The position numbers and the translations under genes are program-made. From NCBI GenBank assembly GCA_023381645.1, contig JAMCRJ010000051.1:62001-126000 (forward strand): a stretch of 64,000 bases of DNA, in the 5' to 3' direction. How positions within the stretch are numbered: the first letter of the stretch is position 1; each line of letters starts with the position of its first letter. A model generated the notes under the pieces. It made no database searches, was not told where the DNA came from, and saw only the letters and a program-made list of their open reading frames with translations. The DNA comes from Gammaproteobacteria bacterium. Lineage in GTDB: Bacteria > Pseudomonadota > Gammaproteobacteria > Acidithiobacillales > Acidithiobacillaceae. This document shows positions 53,610 through 64,000 of this stretch, in pieces.

Positions 53610-54122
53610 CTAACGCCTGTCCTGCCGTCTGGAAAGCCATTGGGCAAGCCACAGCAGTACGGCGCAGGTGAGGAAAAAGACCAGACTCCAGTGCGTAACG
53701 GGCCATCCGGCCAGGGTGCGGGCTCCGGCGGCGGCGCAGGAGCCCTGTCCGGAGAAGATCGAGGCTGCGTCTTTGCCCCAAGGTCCGAAACTGCGCCCAC
53801 TCCGGAAGATATCCACGGCTGTGCATGTCTCTGGTGTGTGGCTTGCGATCGTGTGGAGATGCCATTGCCACCCGGCAAGCCCTGCGCCCGCCAGGGCATA
53901 GACACTGGCCAGCATCCACAATCCGCGCCGCGCCGCGCCCGTCCAGAAAAATCCCATCACGACGATGAGCAGCACGGCGACGTTGGCCAGGCGCTGATAC
54001 ACACATAGACTGCACGGTTCGTAGCCCCGTGAGAATTGCAGCCAGAGGACCAGGACAAAGGCACTGGCTGCCGCGCTTGCCACCAACACCGCGATCAGGC
54101 CAGATAGCCTCGCTGGGCTCAT
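53610..54122 (-). CDS. dsbB: Disulfide bond oxidoreductase DsbB
   Basis: A 170-residue four-helix membrane protein that re-oxidises DsbA using quinone. It has the periplasmic CX2C (EPCSLC) and the second pair, Cys in HTPETC and Cys in GQGSC, separated by about 26 residues. A QRLAN motif follows the first pair. The start at 54122 overlaps the stop of the DsbG-like gene by ATGA; the frame to 54146 is a read-back into that gene. Confidence 0.92.
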   Translation of the reverse strand: MSPARLSGLIAVLVASAAASAFVLVLWLQFSRGYEPCSLCVYQRLANVAVLLIVVMGFFWTGAARRGLWMLASVYALAGAGLAGWQWHLHTIASHTPETCTAVDIFRSGRSFGPWGKDAASIFSGQGSCAAAGARTLAGWPVTHWSLVFFLTCAVLLWLAQWLSRRQDRR

Positions 54123-54730
54123 GAAGCGTCGAGCAGATCTTTCCATTGTGCGTTATCGGGCGGGCCTAAAAGGTAATGGATTTTTTTGCCCCGCTGGTAG
54201 ACCAGAAAAGGCACAGCGGCACCTTCCATCCCAAAAAGTTCGGATTCTTTGCCATTGAGACGGGACTGGTTGAATTGAAGTTGGTTCTGCACGTTGGCGA
54301 TCACTGTGGCATCGGCAGGCTGGATGCCACCTTCCGGACCATTTTGGGTCATGGCAAAACCTTTTTCCGTCCGCCGGAGGGCGGCCAGAGGCTCGGGTGC
54401 CGCGAGAATGGCCGCAGCCTTGCCCTTGCTGCCGGGCGACAGGAAACCGACGATGACGAAGCGCACACGCAATTGTCCAGTATCAACGGGGTTTTGCAGC
54501 CAGACATAAGTCTGGTGGCAGTAGGGACAGTTGGGATCCAGAAAATCATAGAGGATGGGTCCCTTGGCGCCTTCTTCGATGTAGCGGGTGTGGCTCAGCG
54601 CTTGCCAGTAGTCGAGATCATGATCGGTGGCCGCTGTCGCCCCCTGGGCGATGCCGACGCTCGTGGTCAGGATAACTGCGCCAAACGCCAGCGAACGCGT
54701 CAGGGTCTGAACTGCGCGAACAATCGTCAT
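54119..54730 (-). CDS. DsbG/DsbC-like periplasmic thiol-disulfide protein
   Basis: A 203-residue secreted thioredoxin-fold protein. It has a signal peptide (about 1-33) and the active site CPYC in FLDPNCPYCHQTYVW, with the cis-proline in AVPFLVY. The CPYC motif is the one used by DsbG. It is shorter than E. coli DsbG and lacks a clear N-terminal dimerisation domain, so it might act more like an oxidant partner for DsbB. It overlaps both neighbours by four bases. Confidence 0.8.
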   Translation of the reverse strand: MTIVRAVQTLTRSLAFGAVILTTSVGIAQGATAATDHDLDYWQALSHTRYIEEGAKGPILYDFLDPNCPYCHQTYVWLQNPVDTGQLRVRFVIVGFLSPGSKGKAAAILAAPEPLAALRRTEKGFAMTQNGPEGGIQPADATVIANVQNQLQFNQSRLNGKESELFGMEGAAVPFLVYQRGKKIHYLLGPPDNAQWKDLLDAS

Positions 54731-56397
54731 GATCCGTTTTTCTCCAGAGATATGGGGGAATCGATGCGCAACAGGGCGATATGCTGCCGACTATAGAGTT
54801 CATAACCCGAGTAGAGTTCCTGTACCTGCAACGTTCCGGGTAATCCTGTCCGCAAGGCGGGTACATCGCGGGTCGGCAGGGCGAGATAGGCGATGCCGTG
54901 GCCATCGGCAACGACGCGCCGGATTTCCTGCGGGTTTTTCAACTGATGCACGCGCATGGTGCCACGCCCGCCATAAAAGAGAAAACTGGGCTCAAACCAC
55001 TGCCAGGTTGCGATGGCGTAGGGCCGTGCGCCCACACTGGCGCGGATCATGCGGCCCATGGTCACCGAGGGTTTCAAGACATCCAGGGCAGGTATGGCCA
55101 GCAATACCAGGCAGGCTGTGAGGGCTACCGCGCCGGCGCCAAGACTGCTGATGACCGGCAGCAGCAAGCCTCGCCAGGCGAAGAACAGACCGAGCAGTGC
55201 CGCGGCGATATAGGGCAGGCCCAGATAGGCCATGCCGCCCAGGGGCGGAATTTTTTCTGGTACCAGCCAGGCCCCCAGGGCCGCCAGGATGACACCCACC
55301 AGCAACAAAGCCACGAGGGACAGGACGACACCGCGACGACCGAGGGGCTCCGTCCCGTTCAACGCCCGGTAAAGGCGCGCCGCAATAAGGACAAAGAGAG
55401 GGGGGTAGGCTTCCCAGACGTAATTGGGGAGCTTGGTAGCGCCGAGGCTGAAAAAAGCGACCCAGATAGTGACCCAGACCAGCATGAAGGTATCAGCGGG
55501 CGCCTGTTGCAGCAGCGTTGTCCGTCTCTGCCAGATTTCCGCAATGGTCTGCGGCAGGAAAACCGTCCAGGGCAGCAGCGCCAGCGCCATGGTGAAGAGA
55601 TAATAATACATCGGACCCCAATGCCCCTGCATGGCGGCGGCATAGCGATCGATGTTCTGCTGATCGATGAACAGTCGATCCCAGACCCAATGGGTTTCCA
55701 TACCCACCGCCAGATACCAGGGTAGGGCGACGACCAAAAACAGTGGTATACCCCACGCCAGGCGGCCGCGGCGCCAAAGACCCGGCAGTTCCCGGCGCAG
55801 CAGCAGGAAAACCACAATGACAAGGCCGGGCAGGAGGAAGCCTATGGGGCCTTTGGCCAGGGTCGCCAACCCCATCGCTGCGTAGGCGATCAGATAGTCA
55901 CGCTCCGCTTTTTCCGGGTAAAGATAACCCCGCAGGTAGGAAACCAGCGCGATAGTGACAAAGAGAATCAGCAGAGGATCCGGCACTGCGGCCCGGAAGA
56001 TGATCTGGCTATGGAGGGCTGTGGCAGCCAGTAGTCCGGCCAGCAGCGCAGTTTGCTCCCCATAGGGGCGACGCAAGGCCAGCGCTAGATAGAATACCAG
56101 CAGCGCCCCCATGGCCACCGAGCCGATACGCAGGCCCCAACTGTTCATTCCCAGCACGTGTACTCCGGTCCACATCAACCAGTAATTGAGGATGGGCTTG
56201 TCGGGACGCAGTGCTGCGTTGAATGTGGGGACCACTAGGTTGTGATGCACCATCATTTCTTTCAGGGCCTGGGCATTATTGGGCTCATCAATGTCCCAGA
56301 GGCTGGAATTTCCGGTATGAAAGGCCAACAGCCAGAAGGCAAAAAGGAACAGAATCAGCGCCTGAAAGAGAAAAGTCCCCTGACGCCGTTCAGACAT
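54727..56397 (-). CDS. GT39/ArnT-like membrane glycosyltransferase
   Basis: A 556-residue polytopic enzyme with about eleven to twelve hydrophobic segments and a soluble C-terminal domain. The first periplasmic loop has the catalytic acid motif [16 protein letters not shown] and [14 protein letters not shown], clearly ArnT-type (DEP in place of DET/DEAR). It uses a polyprenyl-phosphate sugar to decorate lipid A or another envelope acceptor. It overlaps smpB upstream by eight bases and the DsbG-like gene downstream by four. Confidence 0.85.
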   Translation of the reverse strand: MSERRQGTFLFQALILFLFAFWLLAFHTGNSSLWDIDEPNNAQALKEMMVHHNLVVPTFNAALRPDKPILNYWLMWTGVHVLGMNSWGLRIGSVAMGALLVFYLALALRRPYGEQTALLAGLLAATALHSQIIFRAAVPDPLLILFVTIALVSYLRGYLYPEKAERDYLIAYAAMGLATLAKGPIGFLLPGLVIVVFLLLRRELPGLWRRGRLAWGIPLFLVVALPWYLAVGMETHWVWDRLFIDQQNIDRYAAAMQGHWGPMYYYLFTMALALLPWTVFLPQTIAEIWQRRTTLLQQAPADTFMLVWVTIWVAFFSLGATKLPNYVWEAYPPLFVLIAARLYRALNGTEPLGRRGVVLSLVALLLVGVILAALGAWLVPEKIPPLGGMAYLGLPYIAAALLGLFFAWRGLLLPVISSLGAGAVALTACLVLLAIPALDVLKPSVTMGRMIRASVGARPYAIATWQWFEPSFLFYGGRGTMRVHQLKNPQEIRRVVADGHGIAYLALPTRDVPALRTGLPGTLQVQELYSGYELYSRQHIALLRIDSPISLEKNGS

Positions 56398-56851
56398 CCC
56401 GCGCCCCGCCCTTCATGATGCGCGCCTTGTCCCGCTGCCATTCCCGGTCTTTGACCGTGGCACGTTTGTCGTGCTCCTGTTTGCCCTTTACCAGCGCGAT
56501 TTCCACTTTGGCACGGCCCTGCTTCCAATACATGGCCAGGGGCACGATCGTGAAGCCCTTGCGCTCGACACTACCGATCATGCGATTGATCTGTTCCCTG
56601 TGCATCAGCAGCTTACGGGTGCGTGTGGGGTCAGGGTTTATATGGGTGCTGGCGGTAAGCAGTGGACTGATGTGCGCGCCCAGCAACCAGAGTTCCGCAT
56701 TTTTGACGATGATATAACTGTCTTTGAGAGTGAGCCGGTTGGCACGCAGCGACTTCACCTCCCAGCCCTGTAAGACCATGCCGGCTTCAAAGCGCTCTTC
56801 AATAAAGTATTCATGTTTCGCCTCGCGATTGAGGGCGATGGTGCTGCTCAT
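56390..56851 (-). CDS. smpB: tmRNA-binding protein SmpB
   Basis: A 153-residue protein required for trans-translation. It shows [20 protein letters not shown], the [15 protein letters not shown] segment and a basic C-terminal tail (DKARIMKG). GGGAGG lies six bases before the ATG. In many proteobacteria it stands next to ratA and bamE, as here across clsB. No ssrA is in the window. Confidence 0.96.
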   Translation of the reverse strand: MSSTIALNREAKHEYFIEERFEAGMVLQGWEVKSLRANRLTLKDSYIIVKNAELWLLGAHISPLLTASTHINPDPTRTRKLLMHREQINRMIGSVERKGFTIVPLAMYWKQGRAKVEIALVKGKQEHDKRATVKDREWQRDKARIMKGGARDV

Positions 56852-56978
56852 TCTGCACCTCCCATGCCGGTCAGTCGCGTATTGTACGGGAAAAGACCAG
56901 TGCGCAGAAAGGTGGCATTGACTTTGTCGCTGTTCCTGTGGAAGGTAACCAGTATGCACCATAGCGGAGCCTGAGGAC

Positions 56979-58148
56979 GTGCCGAAGCTGTTGCCAGACC
57001 ATTTCGCGGCACATCGCCAAAGACGTTGGGAGCCCATTCCCGAAGCCGTGCTGCTGAGCGAGATGCCGGCTATCGCTGAATGGCTGGAGCAGCGCCTGCG
57101 CGACGCGCACGCCGAGATCCTCTTTGAGAATTATATTTTTGCCGGAGGCGACTGGCCCCGGCGCGTCTTGCGTATCCTCTGCGACAAGGCGGCGGCCGGG
57201 GTAGAGGTCTATATCACCCTGGACGCTCTGGGTAGCCGCAGCTTTCCGGGCGCCTGGGCGGCTGAGTTGGGCGCCGCTGGTGCCCAGTTACACTGGTACC
57301 ATCACCTGCAAGCCAAAGGGCTGGAAAAAAGGCTGCGGCGCAGCCACCGGCGTATCGTCGTGGTGGATGGTGAGTGGGTTGCGGTTGGTGGTTTCGCGAT
57401 TGCGGATGACTGGCTCACCGGCGTTCCCGGCACCGTGCCCTATCGTGAGATGCTCTTTGCCTGTCGTGGCCACCTGGTGGAACAAGGCCGCCAGGTTTTT
57501 TTTCGCCACCGCCCCGGATCGCTTCCGTCGCCGGGTACGGCGGTATCTTTCCCCTCCGATACCTCGTGGTGGGGTTTCGGCCGTTTCGTAGAGGGGGCGC
57601 CGCCGAAAAATCTGGCGGTGCGTCGCCGTCTGCTCGCCGCCATCCGTGCGGCGCACCGCAGTATCTGGATCGCTACTCCCTATTTCAATCCCGATCCTAT
57701 CGTCCTGCGGGCGGTGTATCATGCCGTTCAACGGGGTGTCGACGTCAGGCTTCTGCTCGCCGGCGGAATCACCGATCATCCGCTTTTGCGATTCGGGATT
57801 CAGGCGTACTATCAAAAACTGATGCGCAGAGGGGTGCATATATACGAATATGAGGGCGCCTTTCTGCATGCCAAATATCTGTTGGTGGATGATTCCTGGG
57901 CATTCATCGGCTCCGCGAATCTCGATTTTCTGAGCCTGTGGTTCAACCATGAACTGAGCCTGGAGTTGCGTGCTCCCCTCGCGGCGCTGTTGCTGCATAC
58001 CCTGTTTTTACGTGAATTCGCCCAGGCGCGGAACATCGACCCGGAGCCCTGGCGCAAACGGCCCCGCTGGCGGCGGGTCGTGGAATGGTTTTTGGTACGG
58101 ATAGATCGTTGGGTACAGGCGCGTGCACTGGGGCAGCGCCGATATTGA
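56979..58148 (+). CDS. Cardiolipin synthase (ClsB-like phospholipase D family)
   Basis: A 389-residue PLD-superfamily enzyme. The second HKD motif is complete (HAKYLLVD...GSANLD); the first is degenerate, HRRIVVVD, with Arg125 replacing the lysine. Other features are [16 protein letters not shown] and ATPYFNPD. It has no N-terminal membrane helices, as in ClsB rather than ClsA. It starts with GTG. It probably makes cardiolipin in the inner membrane, but the missing lysine may alter activity. Confidence 0.85.
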   Translation: MPKLLPDHFAAHRQRRWEPIPEAVLLSEMPAIAEWLEQRLRDAHAEILFENYIFAGGDWPRRVLRILCDKAAAGVEVYITLDALGSRSFPGAWAAELGAAGAQLHWYHHLQAKGLEKRLRRSHRRIVVVDGEWVAVGGFAIADDWLTGVPGTVPYREMLFACRGHLVEQGRQVFFRHRPGSLPSPGTAVSFPSDTSWWGFGRFVEGAPPKNLAVRRRLLAAIRAAHRSIWIATPYFNPDPIVLRAVYHAVQRGVDVRLLLAGGITDHPLLRFGIQAYYQKLMRRGVHIYEYEGAFLHAKYLLVDDSWAFIGSANLDFLSLWFNHELSLELRAPLAALLLHTLFLREFAQARNIDPEPWRKRPRWRRVVEWFLVRIDRWVQARALGQRRY

Positions 58149-58157
58149 GAGGATTTC

Positions 58158-58643
58158 ATGCATCATATTTGTAAGACCGCCGTGCTGCCTTACAGTGCGG
58201 CGCAGATTTTTGCCCTGATAGAGGATATTCGCGCCTATCCGCAATTTTTACCCTGGTGCGGGCGAACCCGGATCATCCAGTCGAAAGAGGATGAAGTGGT
58301 TGCCGAGATCACCATCTCCCACGGCGCCTTTGGCAAATCCTTCACCACCAAAAATCGTTATCAGCGACCCAAGATGGCGGAGGTGCGGCTGGTCAATGGT
58401 CCCTTCCGCTTTCTGGAAGGGCTCTGGCAACTGGAACTGGACGCCAGGGGCACCAAAGTAACCCTGGATATGCGTTTTGAGTTCGCGTCCCGGTTGCTGG
58501 GCGCGTTTCTGGAACCCATATTCAAGCAGGCGGCGGAAACCATGGTGCAACGCTTCGCGCAACGTGCGCGGGCCGTATATGGCCCGCCGCGCGTGTTGGG
58601 GGCACATGAACCCGGAGACGCCCCGCACTCCGGGCATCCCTAA
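58158..58643 (+). CDS. ratA: RatA-type START-domain protein
   Basis: A 161-residue polyketide-cyclase/START fold (COG2867). It has VLPYSAAQIFALIEDIRAYPQFLPWC and TLDMRFEFASRLLGAFL. E. coli RatA was reported to block 70S assembly, and homologues such as Coq10 bind ubiquinone. GAGGA lies before the ATG. Its stop overlaps the convergent bamE stop by four bases. Confidence 0.92.
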   Translation: MHHICKTAVLPYSAAQIFALIEDIRAYPQFLPWCGRTRIIQSKEDEVVAEITISHGAFGKSFTTKNRYQRPKMAEVRLVNGPFRFLEGLWQLELDARGTKVTLDMRFEFASRLLGAFLEPIFKQAAETMVQRFAQRARAVYGPPRVLGAHEPGDAPHSGHP

Positions 58644-58987
58644 GACGCGGTGGCCGCTGTCGTCGGCGTGGCGCTCCGTACGTCGCCTTGCACGCCGGTC
58701 AGCTTGTCGTCCTTGTCAAAAAGCACCAGAACCTTGCGGACCTCTGTATTGCCATAGGCCGGCTTGAAGCTGTAGGCATACACCCACTGATGGGGATGCC
58801 AAGGGTTCTGCAGGAGTGGCGAGCCAAGGATGGCGCGCACCTGCAACTCATCCATACCCGGGTGCAGTTCAGCCAGTTCCTTGGCGGTGACGACATTGCC
58901 CTGCTGTACATCGACGCGGTAAATACTGCAGGCGTCGAGCGGCAGAGCACAGAAAGTAAGCAGAATGATCAGACGGAAGCTTCTCAT
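58640..58987 (-). CDS. bamE: Outer-membrane assembly lipoprotein BamE
   Basis: A 115-residue lipoprotein of the BAM complex. The lipobox is LDAC (Cys20). The core, NVVTAKELAELHPGMDELQVRAILGSP and NPWHPHQWVYAYSF, is the SmpA/OmlA domain. Start at 58987 leaves a normal signal peptide; AGGA lies nearby upstream. It is divergent to fur. Confidence 0.94.
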   Translation of the reverse strand: MRSFRLIILLTFCALPLDACSIYRVDVQQGNVVTAKELAELHPGMDELQVRAILGSPLLQNPWHPHQWVYAYSFKPAYGNTEVRKVLVLFDKDDKLTGVQGDVRSATPTTAATAS

Positions 58988-58992
58988 GGTCC

Positions 58993-59021
58993 TTGTCTTG
59001 GGCGTCAGGTGCAACTATCCT
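58993..59021 (+). promoter_or_regulatory. Promoter of fur
   Basis: TTGTCT, a 17-base spacer and TATCCT form a sigma70-like promoter in the 81-base bamE/fur gap. Confidence 0.5.
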
Positions 59022-59068
59022 AAACCATTACGCATGGCCATTGCTACGAGCGAATGATCGACGGACGA

Positions 59069-59526
59069 ATGAACAGCGATGAATTGAAGCGCGCCGGCCT
59101 CAAGGCGACCTTGCCGCGGTTGAAGATTCTCCGCATTTTTGAGGACAGCGACGCACGGCATCTTACCGCCGAGGAAATTTACCGGCTGTTGCTGGAGACC
59201 GGTGAAGAAGTGGGCCTGGCGACGGTCTATCGAGTGCTTACGCAGTTTGAAATGGCCGGACTGGTGCGAAGGCACCACTTTGAGGGCGATAAGGCGGTCT
59301 TTGAGCTCAATGAGACCGGCCACCACGATCATATGGTGTGTACCGCCTGTGGCAAGGTACTGGAGTTTTTCGACGAGATGCTGGAGGCCCGGCAGCGGGA
59401 ACTTGCTGCGAACCAGGGCTTTTTTATCAGCGACCACAGCCTCTATCTCTATGGCACCTGTCTTGGTATGCAGGACGTGGGGGTTTGTTCACTAAGGGAC
59501 GACGAAACACCCGGAACCGGTACGAA

Positions 59527-59530
<4 letters not shown>
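59069..59530 (+). CDS. fur: Ferric uptake regulator
   Basis: A 153-residue iron-responsive repressor. The N-terminus reads LKRAGLKATLPRLKIL, the DNA helix HLTAEEIYRLL, GLATVYRVLTQFEMAGLV, and the metal site HHDHMVCTACGKV. The C-terminal CX-type second cysteine pair is reduced (GTCLGMQDVGVC). I start at the ATG at 59069, which gives the usual Fur N-terminus; an ATG at 59054 adds five residues. The divergent bamE arrangement is common. Confidence 0.93.
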
Positions 59531-62094
<2,564 letters not shown>

Positions 62095-62105
62095 GATTGT
62101 GCTCC

Positions 62106-62417
62106 TTAGGCTTCAATGCCGGTAATGCGGACTTCGGTAAAGTACTGACGATGGCCCTGCTGCTTACGGTAGTGCTTGCGCCGACGCATCTTGAAAATAT
62201 GTACCTTTTTCGCGCGGCCCTGGCTGAGTACGGTGGCTTTCACCGCGGCACCTTCCACCAGAGGTCGGCCTACCTGGACATCATCACCAACGCCGAGCAT
62301 GAGCACACGGTCCAGTGCGAGTTCGGCGCCGGGCTCTATTTCCATTCTTTCGAGCCGGAGCTTGTCGCCCACTGTCACCCGATACTGCTTGCCACCATTT
62401 TCAATGACCGCGTACAT
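62106..62417 (-). CDS. rplU: 50S ribosomal protein L21
   Basis: A 103-residue ribosomal protein. It has [14 protein letters not shown] and the C-terminal [24 protein letters not shown]-binding stretch. GGAGG lies six bases before the ATG at 62417. It is first of the rplU-rpmA pair. Confidence 0.97.
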   Translation of the reverse strand: MYAVIENGGKQYRVTVGDKLRLERMEIEPGAELALDRVLMLGVGDDVQVGRPLVEGAAVKATVLSQGRAKKVHIFKMRRRKHYRKQQGHRQYFTEVRITGIEA

Positions 62418-62466
62418 CACAGACCTCCAACAAGGGTTTCGCCGGGACTGCCCGGAAAAGCTCGCT

Positions 62467-62496
62467 AAGATACCGTTATTACGGTATTAACGTCAA
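62467..62496 (-). promoter_or_regulatory. rplU promoter with overlapping palindrome
   Basis: On the minus strand TTGACG (62496-62491), 18 bases and TATCTT (62472-62467) form the promoter. The spacer holds ATACCGT-TATT-ACGGTAT (62470-62487), a perfect inverted repeat with 7-base arms that could be an operator. Confidence 0.6.
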
Positions 62497-62599
62497 GCAT
62501 ATTTGGCTCCCGGGCATCCGGGGGCTTGTACATTACCGGATCAGGTCGGGCGGTGGAACTATCAGGAACTCCGATGGCCAATTTCCGCACCTGTCGGTG

Positions 62600-64000
62600 T
62601 CAGATGAGCGCCTTCAGCACCGGCGCATCAAAGCCCTGTTCCCGTAGGCGGATTTCGCGCAAGGCAGCAGAGCGTTCAAAATCCCTGATCACTTCGAGGA
62701 CATCGTGATCGATAAAACTCACATGTTCACCATCCAGTATGACCTCTGCGCCCTTTGGCAGTCGTTCCAGGATGTGGGAAAGCCGCGCCTTGTTGACAAA
62801 GGTCACTTCCCGGTTCAGGGCAATTTTATAAGCGGGGCCCTCCCGGCCAATCTCTATGGCACTATGGTAATTCGCCTTGAGGACAAAGAATATCCCGGCC
62901 AGCAGGCCGATGATCACCCCGGTAATGAGGCTGGTAAAGAGAATCGCCACGATGGTGATCATGAACGGCAGATACTGCGATTTATCCAGCCGAAACATTC
63001 GCCGGAATATGCTTGGGTGGGCCAGCTTGAAGCCGACGAAAATCAGGATGGCTGCTAAGGCCGCCAGCGGAATCTGGTTCAGCAACGTCGCCAGAAACAG
63101 AACGGCAAGTAGCAGGAACAAGCCATGCAGAAAGGCACTCGCCTTGGTGCGGGCCCCGGCCGCCACATTGGCCGTACTGCGCACGATAACCGCCGCCACA
63201 GGAAGTCCGCCGATCAGGCCGCTGGCAATATTGGCTATACCTTGTCCGAGTAATTCGCGATCGAGGGGCGTGCGCCGTTTGAATACATCCAGTTTGTCCG
63301 CTGCCTCGATGGATAACAGGCTCTCCAGACTAGTGACAAAAGTGAGGGCGATGGCTGTCACCCAGACGGCTTTCGATCCGATCATCCCCCAGTCCGGCAT
63401 TTGCAGCATGCCCTGCAGATCTGCCAGGGAGCGGATGGTCGGCAGGTTGACCAGGTTGTGGCCGCTGACGGCCAGATCCGGAGCGGCATAGAGGAACAGT
63501 GTGTTGAGCAGGGTGCCCAGGATCACCGCCATGAGTGGCCCCGACAGCCAGGTCTGTTTACGCAGTACCGCCACCTTGTCCCAAGTGATGAGAACAGAAA
63601 GGGCAAGTACGCTGACCAGCAGCGCGCCCCATTCCAGGTGGGAGAGGGCAGCAATGACGCCGGTGAAGGTATTCTCGCCATGGGTACCGACGAAATCCTG
63701 ACTGCCAAATTCGCCCAGGTCAAAACCGATGGCATAAGGAAACTGTTTGAGAATGATGATGATACCAATAGCCGACAGAATACCCTGAATGACCGCAGAG
63801 GGAAAAAAGTAGGCGACGACGCCGGCACGGATGGCACCCAAAACCATCTGGATGCCCCCGGCGATGACTACCGCCAGCAGGAGGGCGGAGAAACCCGGTA
63901 AAGTCTGCATGGCCAGGAGTACCGTGGCGACGATGGCGGGCGTCGGACCGCTGACGGCCAGTTGCGAACGGCTGAACAAGGGGACCAGTAGGCCACCCAT
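62600..64000 (-). CDS. SulP-family anion transporter, 5' end outside window
   Basis: A truncated SulP transporter; 466 residues are visible and the N-terminal first helices lie past 64000. The core motif GPTPAIVATVLLAM and GLIGGLPVAAVIVRSTANVAAGARTK are typical, and the C-terminal STAS domain (about 385-466) has VILDGEHVSFIDHDVLEV. SulP proteins carry sulfate, bicarbonate or other anions, often with Na+. In a sulfur oxidiser either sulfate or bicarbonate is plausible. The 179-base gap toward rplU shows only the rplU promoter. Confidence 0.9.
   Translation of the reverse strand: MGGLLVPLFSRSQLAVSGPTPAIVATVLLAMQTLPGFSALLLAVVIAGGIQMVLGAIRAGVVAYFFPSAVIQGILSAIGIIIILKQFPYAIGFDLGEFGSQDFVGTHGENTFTGVIAALSHLEWGALLVSVLALSVLITWDKVAVLRKQTWLSGPLMAVILGTLLNTLFLYAAPDLAVSGHNLVNLPTIRSLADLQGMLQMPDWGMIGSKAVWVTAIALTFVTSLESLLSIEAADKLDVFKRRTPLDRELLGQGIANIASGLIGGLPVAAVIVRSTANVAAGARTKASAFLHGLFLLLAVLFLATLLNQIPLAALAAILIFVGFKLAHPSIFRRMFRLDKSQYLPFMITIVAILFTSLITGVIIGLLAGIFFVLKANYHSAIEIGREGPAYKIALNREVTFVNKARLSHILERLPKGAEVILDGEHVSFIDHDVLEVIRDFERSAALREIRLREQGFDAPVLKALI

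Overview
The window is a gene-dense, GC-rich proteobacterial chromosome segment with no insertion sequence, phage gene, CRISPR array or tRNA that I can see. The gene content (lpxC/dciA/secA, ratA/smpB/bamE, proB-obgE-rpmA-rplU, a sulfide:quinone reductase-like flavoprotein beside a persulfide dioxygenase, the hopanoid-associated hpnB, PagL) points to a gamma/Acidithiobacillia-type Gram-negative and suggests a sulfur-oxidising acidophile such as Acidithiobacillus. That genus call is inference from gene content, not a database match.

Layout. 1-334: 5' part of RNase P RNA (minus strand) with its promoter and an upstream terminator. 334-4285: a small hypothetical gene, then sspA-fadD-cca (minus). 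4286-9976: lpxC with two tandem promoters and a palindrome, dciA (minus), secA, argJ. 9976-21517: a long plus-strand run with a MutT/ThiE fusion followed by envelope-sugar genes: GT2, polysaccharide deacetylase, GT4, GT39, O-antigen ligase, two GT2, waaC, a Cys-type phosphatase and waaA. The middle (about 14.0-18.5 kb) looks more AT-rich than the rest. 21523-27050 (minus): lpxL, an ovoA gene with a coupled PLP lyase (probable ovothiol pathway), trmL, comF. 27166-35643 (plus): bioF-bioH-bioC-bioD, htpX, the N-degron transferases aat and bpt, fetB, rnt and a ferredoxin-like reductase. 35706-41017: a coiled-coil protein, a Zn-ribbon/membrane protein pair, a TetR regulator coupled to argB, a membrane fusion protein and pagL. 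41064-44153 (minus): yggS-proC-yggT-yggU-bioB. 44255-47613: pilT-pilU-hpnB. 47650-51902 (minus): trmB-FNR-like regulator, then the sulfur cluster (persulfide dioxygenase, an unrecognised duplicated-domain protein, SQR-like flavoprotein). 51949-53576: purE-purK. 53610-56851 (minus): smpB, a GT39 enzyme, a DsbG-like protein and dsbB. 56979-59530: clsB, ratA, bamE (minus), fur. 59527-62417 (minus): rplU-rpmA, obgE, proB. 62600-64000: a SulP anion transporter cut by the window end.

How it works together. Three themes dominate: outer-membrane/LPS construction and remodelling (lpxC, lpxL, waaA, waaC, O-antigen ligase, two GT39 enzymes, PagL, BamE); sulfur and thiol chemistry (SQR-like protein, persulfide dioxygenase, FNR-like regulator, OvoA/lyase, DsbB/DsbG-like, SulP); and cofactor and amino-acid synthesis (biotin, purine, arginine, proline). 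The regions most worth a second look are the sulfur cluster with its FNR-type box and its duplicated 205-residue protein, the ovothiol pair, and several palindromes placed on promoters (lpxC, tetR, bioF, rplU, the dioxygenase).
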